A DNA stretch of 7,294 nucleotides from Pedobacter sp. (GTDB lineage: Bacteria; Bacteroidota; Bacteroidia; Sphingobacteriales; Sphingobacteriaceae), in the NCBI GenBank assembly GCA_004295885.1, contig SEDG01000127.1, positions 1 to 7,294 of the forward strand, in the 5' to 3' direction. A program made the translations under genes and the position numbers. The notes under the pieces are model-generated. The model saw nothing but the letters and a program-made list of their open reading frames with translations, made no database searches and was not told the DNA's origin. How positions within the stretch are numbered: the stretch's first letter is position 1; the number at the start of each line of letters is the position of its first letter. Below are positions 1 to 6,364 of the stretch, piece by piece.

Positions 1-1
1 T

Positions 2-22
2 AGTACTTAGTATAAAGTATTT
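2..22. repeat. Heptad repeat array, minus-strand orientation
   Basis: Three consecutive 7-mers, AGTACTT (2-8), AGTATAA (9-15) and AGTATTT (16-22), are the reverse complements of AAGTACT, TTATACT and AAATACT. They match the units of the array at 100-127 but run in the opposite direction. Similar tandem heptads occur in other bacterial intergenic regions (for example the STRR repeats of cyanobacteria), but no function is assigned here. The array sits at the window edge and may continue to the left. Confidence 0.5.
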
Positions 23-99
23 AGACTGGATGCAAAAACTACAAGAAGAGAATCTGTAAAATTTAAATTTTGCAATTTAATAACAAGTAAAATCAATCT

Positions 100-127
100 A
101 ACTACTAAATACTAATTACTTTATACT
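100..127. repeat. Heptad repeat array just upstream of aroC
   Basis: Four back-to-back 7-mers, AACTACT (100-106), AAATACT (107-113), AATTACT (114-120) and TTATACT (121-127), all end in ACT and differ at only a few positions. The array ends four bases before the aroC ATG, so it occupies the place of the ribosome binding site and no Shine-Dalgarno sequence is visible. Two of the units (AAATACT, TTATACT) recur inverted at 9-22. It could be a simple-sequence repeat, a binding array or a translation-enhancing A/T-rich leader; the sequence alone does not decide. Confidence 0.55.
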
Positions 128-131
128 CACC

Positions 132-731
132 ATGGCAGGCAATTCATTCGGTAAATTATTTAAAATCACAACCTTTGGCGAATCACATGGCATAGCCATC
201 GGGGTTATTATTGATGGCTGTCCGGCTGGATTAACAATTGATATCGATTTTATTCAGTCAGAGTTAGATAAACGTAAACCTGGTCAATCAAAGATAACCA
301 CCCAACGTAAGGAGAGCGATATTGTTCAGATTTTATCTGGAACATTTGAAGGTAAAAGTACTGGTACACCAATTAGTCTGTTAATTCCGAATGAAGACCA
401 ACGTTCTAAAGATTATGGGCACAATGTGGATGTCTATCGTCCTTCTCATGCAGACTACACTTACGATGCAAAATATGGCATCCGCGACCATAGAGGTGGT
501 GGGCGTTCCTCTGCTCGTGAAACAGCTGCTCGTGTTGCCGCTGGTGCAATCGCCAAATTATTTCTAAAAGAAAAAGGAATCGAGATTTTTGCTCATGTAA
601 CAGCAGTTGGACAAATTAATGCGCCAAACTTTGATTCGAGCAACTTAACAGAAGCATTAAACATTAGAGAGGAAAATATAGTACGTTGTGCAGCAGATCA
701 TTTGTTAAGACAGAGAAGCAACAGGATATAA
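132..731 (+). pseudogene. aroC: Chorismate synthase, N-terminal half only (truncated aroC)
   Basis: Chorismate synthase converts 5-enolpyruvylshikimate-3-phosphate to chorismate, the last common step of aromatic amino acid synthesis, using reduced FMN. The 199 residues begin with the canonical MAGNSFGKLFKITTFGESHG start; the GESHG signature is at 16-20 with the family's conserved His19, and His106 lies in RPSHADYTYDAKYG. The second signature, RGGGRSSARETAARVAAGA, spans 121-139. Similarity holds to about NIVRCAAD (182-189), after which the frame reads an unrelated ten residues and stops. Family members are about 350-370 residues, so the C-terminal half, including the RxDPCVVPRA region and much of the FMN and substrate site, is missing. 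The ATG at 132 is chosen because it gives the family's normal N-terminus. A protein this short should not be catalytic, so I treat it as a pseudogene; a complete copy would be expected elsewhere unless the organism is auxotrophic. Confidence 0.85.
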
Positions 732-821
732 TACAATTAAACGGTTAACCATTTCTACAATTAACCCTATAAAATATCCGTATTTCTAGGTATTTTTAAT
801 TCAAAAGCTATTGTCGAGATT

Positions 822-839
822 TAGGTTTAAATTAACCTA
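822..839. promoter_or_regulatory. Inverted repeat directly before the GTG start at 842
   Basis: TAGGTT (822-827) and AACCTA (834-839) are perfect inverted 6-mers around a 6-base A/T spacer, ending two bases before the start codon. It could be a small operator or a weak leader hairpin over the start. It is short enough to occur by chance in AT-rich DNA. Confidence 0.25.
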
Positions 840-841
840 TT

Positions 842-1408
842 GTGGCAACTTACACCTTTAGAAAAAGTGTTTTAACCAAACCAGAAACTTACACCGTTAC
901 CGATGATGGACTTGATTTTACATTCGATGGTATTAGTCACGCAACTTGCCCTTATCAAAACATAAAATCAATTAGGTTAATCTATTTCCCAACGCGTCTT
1001 AAAACCAACAATTACATCTGCGAAATAACTTTAAATGTTCCCATAGATTTAAAAATTAAAATACCTTCCATTAGCTATGTTTCCTTTGGCGAATTTAAAG
1101 ATGAGGCAAACAGTTATAGTCAATTCGTAAAAAAACTAGCCAATCAAATCTCTAGAGCCAATCCGTTTTGTAAATTCTATGCTGGCAAGCCAATGTGGAA
1201 GTTTATGTTAGAGAATACACTAGTGTTATTATTTCTAGCCTTCCTATTTTGGCTTTTATCTGCCTTCAGCTCTGCTATTAGCGGAATAGTTGTCCTAAGA
1301 ATATTGATTGTCGGTTTATCTCTTTATTACATCGTCAAAGCTTTTACCATCAATCTTCCCAAAGAATTTCATCCATTGGCCATTCCAGAGAAATTATTGC
1401 CTTCTTAA
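842..1408 (+). CDS. Small integral membrane protein of unknown function
   Basis: The 188-residue product is not a family I can name. Residues 1 to about 115 are a soluble, strand-rich segment (TYTVTDDGLDFTFDG, YQNIKSIRLIYFPTR, ICEITLNVPIDLKIKIP) whose pattern loosely resembles a PH-like or bPH domain; this is a guess from pattern only. Two hydrophobic stretches follow at about 123-141 and 149-168, making a probable helical hairpin in the membrane, and then a short tail with a proline-rich spacing (LPKEFHPLAIPEKLLPS). The start is GTG: an in-frame TAA lies at 833-835, only ATT and GTG codons fall in between, and the next methionine is at residue 119, too late to be plausible. No Shine-Dalgarno sequence is visible. 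The next gene starts 33 bp downstream on the same strand, so the two are probably co-transcribed. Confidence 0.75.
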   Translation: MATYTFRKSVLTKPETYTVTDDGLDFTFDGISHATCPYQNIKSIRLIYFPTRLKTNNYICEITLNVPIDLKIKIPSISYVSFGEFKDEANSYSQFVKKLANQISRANPFCKFYAGKPMWKFMLENTLVLLFLAFLFWLLSAFSSAISGIVVLRILIVGLSLYYIVKAFTINLPKEFHPLAIPEKLLPS

Positions 1409-1441
1409 AGATTTTTAAAAGGATTTGCTTTTATTTGCGAT

Positions 1442-2044
1442 ATGAAATATCTTATCATTCTATTTTTATTAATCAGTTCTACTGCCTTCGCTCAAAGCTA
1501 TAAAGAACAAATCGAAAAACACCGAGAAGATTATAAAGCTGACTTTATTAAAGATTCCCGCTCGCCATTAAAAGAAGTTGATTTAAAAGACTTACACTTT
1601 TTTGAAGCTGATAGCAGTTATAAAATCTCAGCAGAAGTTATCCCATTAGAAAACCAGAAAGTTTTTAAAATGCCTACTTATGCTGGTACAACTGCAGATT
1701 ATATTCGTTATGCAAACTTAAAATTTGAATTAAATGGCAAGCCACTGCAGTTAACACTATATAAAAGCATTGCTCTTTCTGCTAATCCAGCTTATAAAGA
1801 CTATCTTTTTTTGCCATTTACTGATAAGACTAATAACAGACAAACTTATGGAGGAGGTCGTTACATCGATTTAAAATCAACAGAAATTAATAAAGGTAAA
1901 ATTGAGCTAGATTTTAACAAGGCCTATAACCCATATTGCGCTTATAGTGACGGTTACAGGTGTCCGATCCCGCCAGAAGAAAATGATTTAGCTATTTCTA
2001 TTTTAGCTGGAGAGAAATTATTTACAGGCAAAAAGAAACACTGA
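1442..2044 (+). CDS. Secreted DUF1684 family protein
   Basis: This 200-residue protein starts with a clear signal peptide, MKYLIILFLLISSTAFAQS, with likely cleavage after the AFA at 15-17, so it is exported to the periplasm or beyond. There is no lipobox cysteine. The mature part matches what I recall of DUF1684 (PF07920): a YKADF-type segment near residues 30-36, a central region with KMPTYAGTTADYIRYANLKFELNG, the YGGGRYIDL motif at 136-144, LDFNKAYNPYCAY ending at 168, and the CPIPPEEN motif at 174-181 followed by ILAGEKLF. The family's biochemical role is not established; cysteines at 166 and 174 lie in the conserved block. It lies 33 bp after the small membrane protein gene on the same strand and probably shares its transcript. 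The family call is strong; the function is unknown. Confidence 0.85.
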   Translation: MKYLIILFLLISSTAFAQSYKEQIEKHREDYKADFIKDSRSPLKEVDLKDLHFFEADSSYKISAEVIPLENQKVFKMPTYAGTTADYIRYANLKFELNGKPLQLTLYKSIALSANPAYKDYLFLPFTDKTNNRQTYGGGRYIDLKSTEINKGKIELDFNKAYNPYCAYSDGYRCPIPPEENDLAISILAGEKLFTGKKKH

Positions 2045-2122
2045 TAGCGCTTAAATAGTTGTCACTAAGATTGTTAGCCTGCCGTTTAAAAATGACCAAA
2101 ACCCTTAGCTCTATTTAATAGT

Positions 2123-2141
2123 TAACTTAAAAGAAAAGTTA
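2123..2141 (+). promoter_or_regulatory. Weak hairpin in the leader before the LytTR regulator
   Basis: TAACTT (2123-2128) and AAGTTA (2136-2141) are perfect inverted 6-mers around a 7-base A-rich loop, followed by TTTTAG. The stem is AT-only apart from one G-C pair, so as a terminator of the upstream pair it would be weak. It could equally be a regulator half-site pair 33 bp before the response regulator start, or chance. The rest of 2045-2174 shows no gene and no good TTG/TAnnTTTG promoter. Confidence 0.2.
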
Positions 2142-2174
2142 TTTTAGTACTCTTAATTAGATTATATTTAAGCA

Positions 2175-2921
2175 ATGACAAATTATAAATGTTTAATTGT
2201 AGATGATAATGAAATTGAGCGTGCTGCGATAGAAATGCATTTGCGCAAAATTAATCGACTAGATATCATTGCCGTGTGCGATAATGGAGTTGAGGCTGCA
2301 GATATACTTTTAAAGCAACCTATCGATATTGTCTTCTCTGACATCGATATGCCAGAGTTATCGGGAATGGGTTTGTTAAAGAGCATTAAAAATGCACCAA
2401 TCTTTATTTTCATAACCAGTTTCACTGAATATGCAGCTGAGAGTTTTAATTTAGACGCCTTAGATTTTATTGTAAAACCTGCTACTTTTGAACGTCTATT
2501 AAAGGCAAGCACAAAAGCCATAGAATATTTAGATCTCAAAAAAGCCGTAACGCCCAATAGCAATCCTCTTCCCCTACCTGAATCAGAAGATTTTTTCTTT
2601 ATTAAGGAAACGAAGGGTTTTACAAAGCTTAAATATAATGATGTGATCTATATTGAAAGTATGGGTGATTTTTCTAGAATCTATACTGCTCAAAACAATC
2701 ACATCACCTTAATAAATTTGAAAAACTTAGAACGTCAACTACCAGCTGAGTTTGTTAGAGTTCATAAACAATATGTTATCAATGTAAATCAAATTGCAAC
2801 CATATCAAATTATGAGGTGCTCTTAAACCATAATCATGCTGCTCCAATTAGTTTAATTAACAGAAAAGAGCTAGTTGAGAAAATAGCGAGTAAAACCTTA
2901 TCGAGGCATATCAAAGAATAA
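2175..2921 (+). CDS. LytTR-type DNA-binding response regulator
   Basis: The 248-residue protein has two domains. Residues 4-120 are a receiver (REC): acidic pair D10-D11 in LIVDDNE, phosphoacceptor Asp56 in IVFSDIDMPELSG, conserved Thr81 in FITSFTEYA and Lys101 in DFIVKPA, so every residue needed for phosphorylation and switching is present. A linker of about 20 residues leads to a LytTR DNA-binding domain at about 137-240, with FFFIKETKGFTKLKYNDVIYIES, FVRVHKQYVINVNQI and a C-terminal SLINRKELVEKI. LytTR regulators of the LytR/AlgR class bind direct repeats in promoter DNA. The ATG at 2175 gives the normal receiver N-terminus; no Shine-Dalgarno sequence is seen. Its stop codon abuts the stop of the sensor kinase on the other strand with no spacer. 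That kinase is a candidate partner by position, although LytTR regulators in this phylum are more often paired with LytS/YehU-type kinases. Confidence 0.93.
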   Translation: MTNYKCLIVDDNEIERAAIEMHLRKINRLDIIAVCDNGVEAADILLKQPIDIVFSDIDMPELSGMGLLKSIKNAPIFIFITSFTEYAAESFNLDALDFIVKPATFERLLKASTKAIEYLDLKKAVTPNSNPLPLPESEDFFFIKETKGFTKLKYNDVIYIESMGDFSRIYTAQNNHITLINLKNLERQLPAEFVRVHKQYVINVNQIATISNYEVLLNHNHAAPISLINRKELVEKIASKTLSRHIKE

Positions 2922-5240
2922 TTAAATACCCTTCGGCAGACTTAATGTAAAAACACTTCCATTGTTAAGCTCACTATTGGCTTGTAAAGATCCATTCATC
3001 ATTTTCGTGAAGGTTTTACACAAAATTAAACCAATACCCGTTCCTTTTTCCTTATTGGTGCCATAGGTGCTTTTTCCTGTCTCCAAATGGTTAGCTGTAT
3101 TAAAGTTAACCACCTGTTCCGTTGGCATTCCAATTCCATTATCCATTATACTAATCTTAACTTTTTTACCATCGTTAATAGAATTTAATTTAATAACACC
3201 ATTGTTCGGTGTAAATTTAATGGCATTGCTGATCAGGTTTCTAACGATTAACGAGGTCATGTTCATATCCGCTAAACACAATGTTCCAGAAGGGATATTA
3301 TTTTCTATAATAATTGCTTTCCGATCGGCTATTGCTAGCATAGAGTTAAGCACTTCTTGAACGCAAAGCTGAATGTCAAACTTTTCTAAAACTGGCTCAA
3401 AACCTTGCATCTGGCTAGATGCCCAATTCAACAAATTCTCCATCATTGAAGAAGTATAGCCTAATGTATTTTTAAGATTGCCGGCATATTTTGTTAGCTT
3501 ATCCTGGCTAATACTGCCATCCTCTAAAAGCTGTATAAATGAAATTAAAGAATTAACTGGAGTTCTCATGTCATGACTAACTACACTAAATATCTTGTCT
3601 TTTACCTTTCCAAGGTTTTCAAGTTCTCTTTTCTGCTCAGACACTATTTTATTTAGTTTTGCAGTTTTTCTTTGTGTATAAAAAACAAATGCACCAGATA
3701 AAAATAGAATAGTAGCAAGTACCACTAAAAAAGTATTAACGTTTTTGTTAATTCTCAGTTCGTTGCTCTGCAGATCAATTTCTTTTTCTTTTTCTGCTTT
3801 AGCCAATAGCGCTAATAATCTTTGCTCGTCTATGGCACTTTTTTCATTTTCTAAATCCGACTGTTTTTTTAAAAAAGTAATTCGCTGTAAACTCTTTTCC
3901 TTATCACTTAAAGCGAGTTCTTGTTTTCTTAATGTGAGTTGTTGCTGTTGCTGTCTTGCCAAAAAAACTTGCCTCTGCAGCTCAACATCAGTTAGTTTTT
4001 GTTTATACTGATAATCATTTTCTTTGATCGTAAAATCTAATTGCAATTGCCTTCTCGTAATTTCATTCTCTTTTTCCTTATTAAAAATCTGATCCTTAAA
4101 TGAGATGTACAACCTGTAATAAGCCAATGATTGATTGAAATTACCCTGTTTCTCTTCTATTTTACTTAGCTTCTCGTAGGCATTTCTTTGTATTTCTAAC
4201 AATTTATTGTGTTGTGCTATTTTTAATGCTTCCTGTAGGAGACGGGTTGCTTTTTCAAATTCAGTTTCCTTGATATAAAAATCGCTTAATGCGAGCAAAC
4301 TTATAGCGTAATAACTTTTATCATCTTGCTTATTAGTGTATTCGGTAGCTTTCAAATAAGAATTTAGCGCTAAATCTTTATTACCCATAAACTCATACAC
4401 AGTTCCTAAATCTTGGTAAATAGGTCCCAAAACCGAAGCATCTTTCAAATCTTCAGCCACTTTTAGCCCTTTCATTAAATATTCTAGCGCCCTATTATAT
4501 TTTTGATTTGAAGCAATTCCTAACTTAGAAAAGTCCGTTTCATTAGCCTCAATGAAGGTAGAGCCAAGCATGCTATAAACCACCGCTAAACCTCTGTTGC
4601 TTTCATTAACTGCACCAAAAATCTTTAACGCTTTCTGTAAATAATTGTAGGCCTCAACTTGTTGATTTAAACTCTGGTAAATTTCTGCAACGTTCGCATA
4701 ACAACTCGCTAGATCTAAATCGCTTTTAAGTTTCAAGTAAATGGGAATAGCTTTTTGATTGGCTTCTAAAGCCTTTGCATAGTCTGGTATGCCGTTATAT
4801 AAAGCGCCTAAATTTAAATAAGTGCCGCCTATCATGTCTAAATCATTAATCGCAGTATAAACTTCAATTGCTTTATAATAATTCCCTTCAGCTTTTAGAA
4901 AATTGGTAAAACCGTGATAGAAAAGACCTAAATTATAATAAGCATCTGCGGCGTATTTTCTTTGATCGATCTTATTTGCCAAAACAATTGTTTTATTGAC
5001 ATAAGCCTCGCTCTTATCAAAATTTTTTAGCCTCATGAATTGTTTGTAAACCTGTTTTAAAATAACAAGTTTCGCTGAATCGTCGTTTGAATGTTTCTCA
5101 TAAACCGAAACCAAACTGTCTGCTTTTTGTTGGGCTGTTTTAACCTGAGCACTAGCAGCGATACCAAATAACATTAAGCTATTGAGCAACAAAAACTTTA
5201 GTGAAAGATGACAAATTACCGTCTTAAAACTATTTTTCAT
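2922..5240 (-). CDS. TPR-domain sensor histidine kinase
   Basis: This 772-residue membrane kinase begins with a signal peptide (hydrophobic 15-29, cleavage near ASA-Q at 31-32). Residues of about 55-380 form a helical TPR array; typical units include AADAYYNLGLFY (98-109) and GTYLNLGALY (139-148). A long charged, glutamine-rich coiled coil runs from about 385 to 498, followed by one transmembrane helix at about 502-521. The TPR and coiled-coil part should therefore be periplasmic and the rest cytoplasmic. The kinase core has a second short coiled coil (524-547), a HisKA domain with FSVVSHDMRTP and phosphoacceptor His556, then HATPase_c with the N-box NLISNAIKF (Asn672), DNGIGM (700-705) and GTGIGL (733-738). 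All catalytic motifs are intact and there is no attached receiver. An in-frame stop lies four codons upstream of the ATG, fixing the start. The signal sensed is unknown. The gene is convergent with the LytTR regulator and divergent from the membrane protein gene at 5448. Confidence 0.93.
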   Translation of the reverse strand: MKNSFKTVICHLSLKFLLLNSLMLFGIAASAQVKTAQQKADSLVSVYEKHSNDDSAKLVILKQVYKQFMRLKNFDKSEAYVNKTIVLANKIDQRKYAADAYYNLGLFYHGFTNFLKAEGNYYKAIEVYTAINDLDMIGGTYLNLGALYNGIPDYAKALEANQKAIPIYLKLKSDLDLASCYANVAEIYQSLNQQVEAYNYLQKALKIFGAVNESNRGLAVVYSMLGSTFIEANETDFSKLGIASNQKYNRALEYLMKGLKVAEDLKDASVLGPIYQDLGTVYEFMGNKDLALNSYLKATEYTNKQDDKSYYAISLLALSDFYIKETEFEKATRLLQEALKIAQHNKLLEIQRNAYEKLSKIEEKQGNFNQSLAYYRLYISFKDQIFNKEKENEITRRQLQLDFTIKENDYQYKQKLTDVELQRQVFLARQQQQQLTLRKQELALSDKEKSLQRITFLKKQSDLENEKSAIDEQRLLALLAKAEKEKEIDLQSNELRINKNVNTFLVVLATILFLSGAFVFYTQRKTAKLNKIVSEQKRELENLGKVKDKIFSVVSHDMRTPVNSLISFIQLLEDGSISQDKLTKYAGNLKNTLGYTSSMMENLLNWASSQMQGFEPVLEKFDIQLCVQEVLNSMLAIADRKAIIIENNIPSGTLCLADMNMTSLIVRNLISNAIKFTPNNGVIKLNSINDGKKVKISIMDNGIGMPTEQVVNFNTANHLETGKSTYGTNKEKGTGIGLILCKTFTKMMNGSLQANSELNNGSVFTLSLPKGI

Positions 5241-5277
5241 TTGACAGACTTAAAAGTCCTTGAGAAAAAATACCGTT

Positions 5278-5296
5278 TATAGGGTATACCACTATA
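5278..5296. promoter_or_regulatory. Nested dyad-symmetric element upstream of the kinase gene
   Basis: The perfect palindrome GGTATACC (5283-5290) is flanked by TATAG (5278-5282) and CTATA (5292-5296), giving a nearly concentric dyad. A further half-site, ATACC at 5270-5274, is inverted relative to GGTAT at 5283-5287 with an 8-base spacer. It lies 38-56 bases before the kinase ATG, downstream of the candidate promoter, so it could be an operator or act in the RNA leader. No binding protein can be named. Confidence 0.35.
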
Positions 5297-5354
5297 GATA
5301 AATAGCAAGTAAGTGGAAATTTTATCCACGCTAAAAGCTGGCTCCTACACATAA

Positions 5355-5382
5355 CAAATACATTTTGGGATGAACTGTTCAA
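5355..5382 (-). promoter_or_regulatory. Candidate Bacteroidota-type promoter for the sensor kinase
   Basis: Read on the minus strand, TTG (5380-5382) is followed after 17 bases by TGTATTTG (5355-5362), which matches the Bacteroidota -7 consensus TAnnTTTG at all but one defined position. The spacing is at the short end of the range reported for this phylum. Transcription from here would give a leader of roughly 110 bases containing the dyad at 5278-5296. Confidence 0.3.
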
Positions 5383-5427
5383 TATAACACATTTTTTTAA
5401 GCGATAGCCTATCATTTTGAAAATTAA

Positions 5428-5434
5428 TAATTTG
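5428..5434 (+). promoter_or_regulatory. Possible -7 element for the membrane protein gene at 5448
   Basis: TAATTTG resembles TAnnTTTG with one base missing, and ends 13 bases before the ATG, implying a very short leader. A TTG (5417-5419) lies too close to act as a normal -33 box. This is a weak candidate only. Confidence 0.2.
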
Positions 5435-5447
5435 TATATTCAATTCG

Positions 5448-6200
5448 ATGAACACAAATCTTTTAAGCGCATTAGTTCCCAACTTCAGCAATGCTTTTAT
5501 TTGGTTAAATGCTATCCTTATGTTAGCTGGAATTTTTGTGTTTGATTGGAACCCAGAAGTAGTTATTGTTGCTTATTTTCTAGAAACGATTATTATTGGG
5601 GTAATTCACATTTGCAAATTGTTAATTGTTATTCTTTATGGCGACAAGCACTTAATTGATCCATCAGAACAAAATATTTTTAGCGGCTTTACAGTAATTC
5701 CTTTTTTTATACTCCATTATTTCTTCTTCATTTTTGTCCAATCAATTTTTATTTTTGAGATGCTAGGAGATCTGATTCCTAAAGAGAACGGAAGTTTTAA
5801 TGTATTTGGTAATTACGCCTATTTACTTTCGCAGCACGATGTTTTTATGGCGTTTTTAACATTGGCCTTTAGCAATGTAGCAATGACTTTTAAGAACTTT
5901 ATTTTGCCTGGCGAATTTAGAAGAACAACCACCAGCAAACTGTATTTTCAGCCCTACGTCCGTATTTTTATTCAACAGTTTGTGGCCATTTTTGCTTGGT
6001 TTTTTATGTTTTTCGCTAGTAGTGCAATGGCCGCTGCGCTAATGATTATCGGTTTCAGATTAATTGTCGACCTTTTCTTAAACAAGGCCAGTATGGATAA
6101 AGATTTCAAGGCAATGCTCGTGAACAGGCTTAAAAAAAACCAGAAGTTTGAAGATGCTGAGCAAACTGAAAAGAGCTTTGATTCATTTTTGGAGAAGTAA
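5448..6200 (+). CDS. Multi-spanning membrane protein, DUF6498-like
   Basis: The 250-residue product is strongly hydrophobic, with likely transmembrane segments at about 14-33, 38-62, 81-108, 131-148 and a long stretch from about 170 to 207 that may hold two helices. The start of the protein (a helix ending FDWNPEVVIVAYFLETIIIGVIHICKLL) resembles the DUF6498 membrane family, whose members carry a similar W...LLYWLEN.VIG block; the acidic residue in YFLETIIIG would be the counterpart. This assignment is from memory and moderate. The C-terminal 40 residues are charged (RLKKNQKFEDAEQTEKSF) and probably cytoplasmic. The ATG at 5448 is the first in the frame and gives a sensible N-terminus; there is no Shine-Dalgarno sequence. 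No function is known to me. It is transcribed divergently from the sensor kinase across a 207-bp spacer and convergently with the E1 gene. Confidence 0.8.
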   Translation: MNTNLLSALVPNFSNAFIWLNAILMLAGIFVFDWNPEVVIVAYFLETIIIGVIHICKLLIVILYGDKHLIDPSEQNIFSGFTVIPFFILHYFFFIFVQSIFIFEMLGDLIPKENGSFNVFGNYAYLLSQHDVFMAFLTLAFSNVAMTFKNFILPGEFRRTTTSKLYFQPYVRIFIQQFVAIFAWFFMFFASSAMAAALMIIGFRLIVDLFLNKASMDKDFKAMLVNRLKKNQKFEDAEQTEKSFDSFLEK

Positions 6201-6210
6201 GTTTAAGAGT

Positions 6211-6293
6211 TAACCGCCATAAAGAATTAAGCCGCTAAGAAACGCAAAGCTAAGTAAATAAGTTCTTGGCGTTCTTTGTGTCTTTGCGGTTTA
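6211..6293. repeat. Imperfect palindromic repeat downstream of the membrane protein gene
   Basis: The left arm (TTAACCGCC... from about 6210) and the reverse complement of the right arm (TAAACCGCAAAGACACAAAG, reading back from 6293) are imperfect copies of each other, both built from CCGC, AAAGA and AAGAA-type words. The whole forms an 80-odd bp imperfect inverted repeat starting ten bases after the stop codon at 6198-6200. Sequences of the type ACCGCAAAGACGCAAAG are, as I recall, scattered in many bacterial genomes. It lies between convergent genes and could also act as a transcriptional barrier, but it has no terminator-like T run directly after a GC stem. Confidence 0.5.
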
Positions 6294-6364
6294 TTTAAAA
6301 GATTTTTCATTTGAAACACAGACTTTTGTTTAATAAACCTGATGGAAGCGAAAATACTTTTTTG

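Noticed and set aside
3..59. Open frame from the left edge ending at TAA 57-59 (tail ...YLDWMQKLQEENL), possible C-terminus of an upstream gene
   Set aside because: Only 18 codons, it overlaps the inverted heptad array, and no family is recognisable; cannot be supported without the sequence to the left.
132..2044. Insertion sequence or transposon as the cause of the aroC truncation
   Set aside because: No transposase, terminal inverted repeats or target duplication is visible around 690-842; the downstream genes look like ordinary chromosomal genes.
2183..2563. 126-codon antisense frame within the response regulator
   Set aside because: It mirrors the conserved receiver domain on the other strand; serine- and leucine-rich composition is typical of a shadow frame.
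3745..4011. 88-codon antisense frame inside the kinase coiled coil, rich in Ser, Cys and Phe
   Set aside because: Its odd composition is explained by the complement of the Gln/Lys/Glu-rich coiled-coil codons.
5230..5415. 61-codon minus-strand open frame overlapping the start of the kinase gene
   Set aside because: No recognisable domain or ribosome binding signal; it overlaps the kinase start out of frame and covers the likely regulatory spacer.
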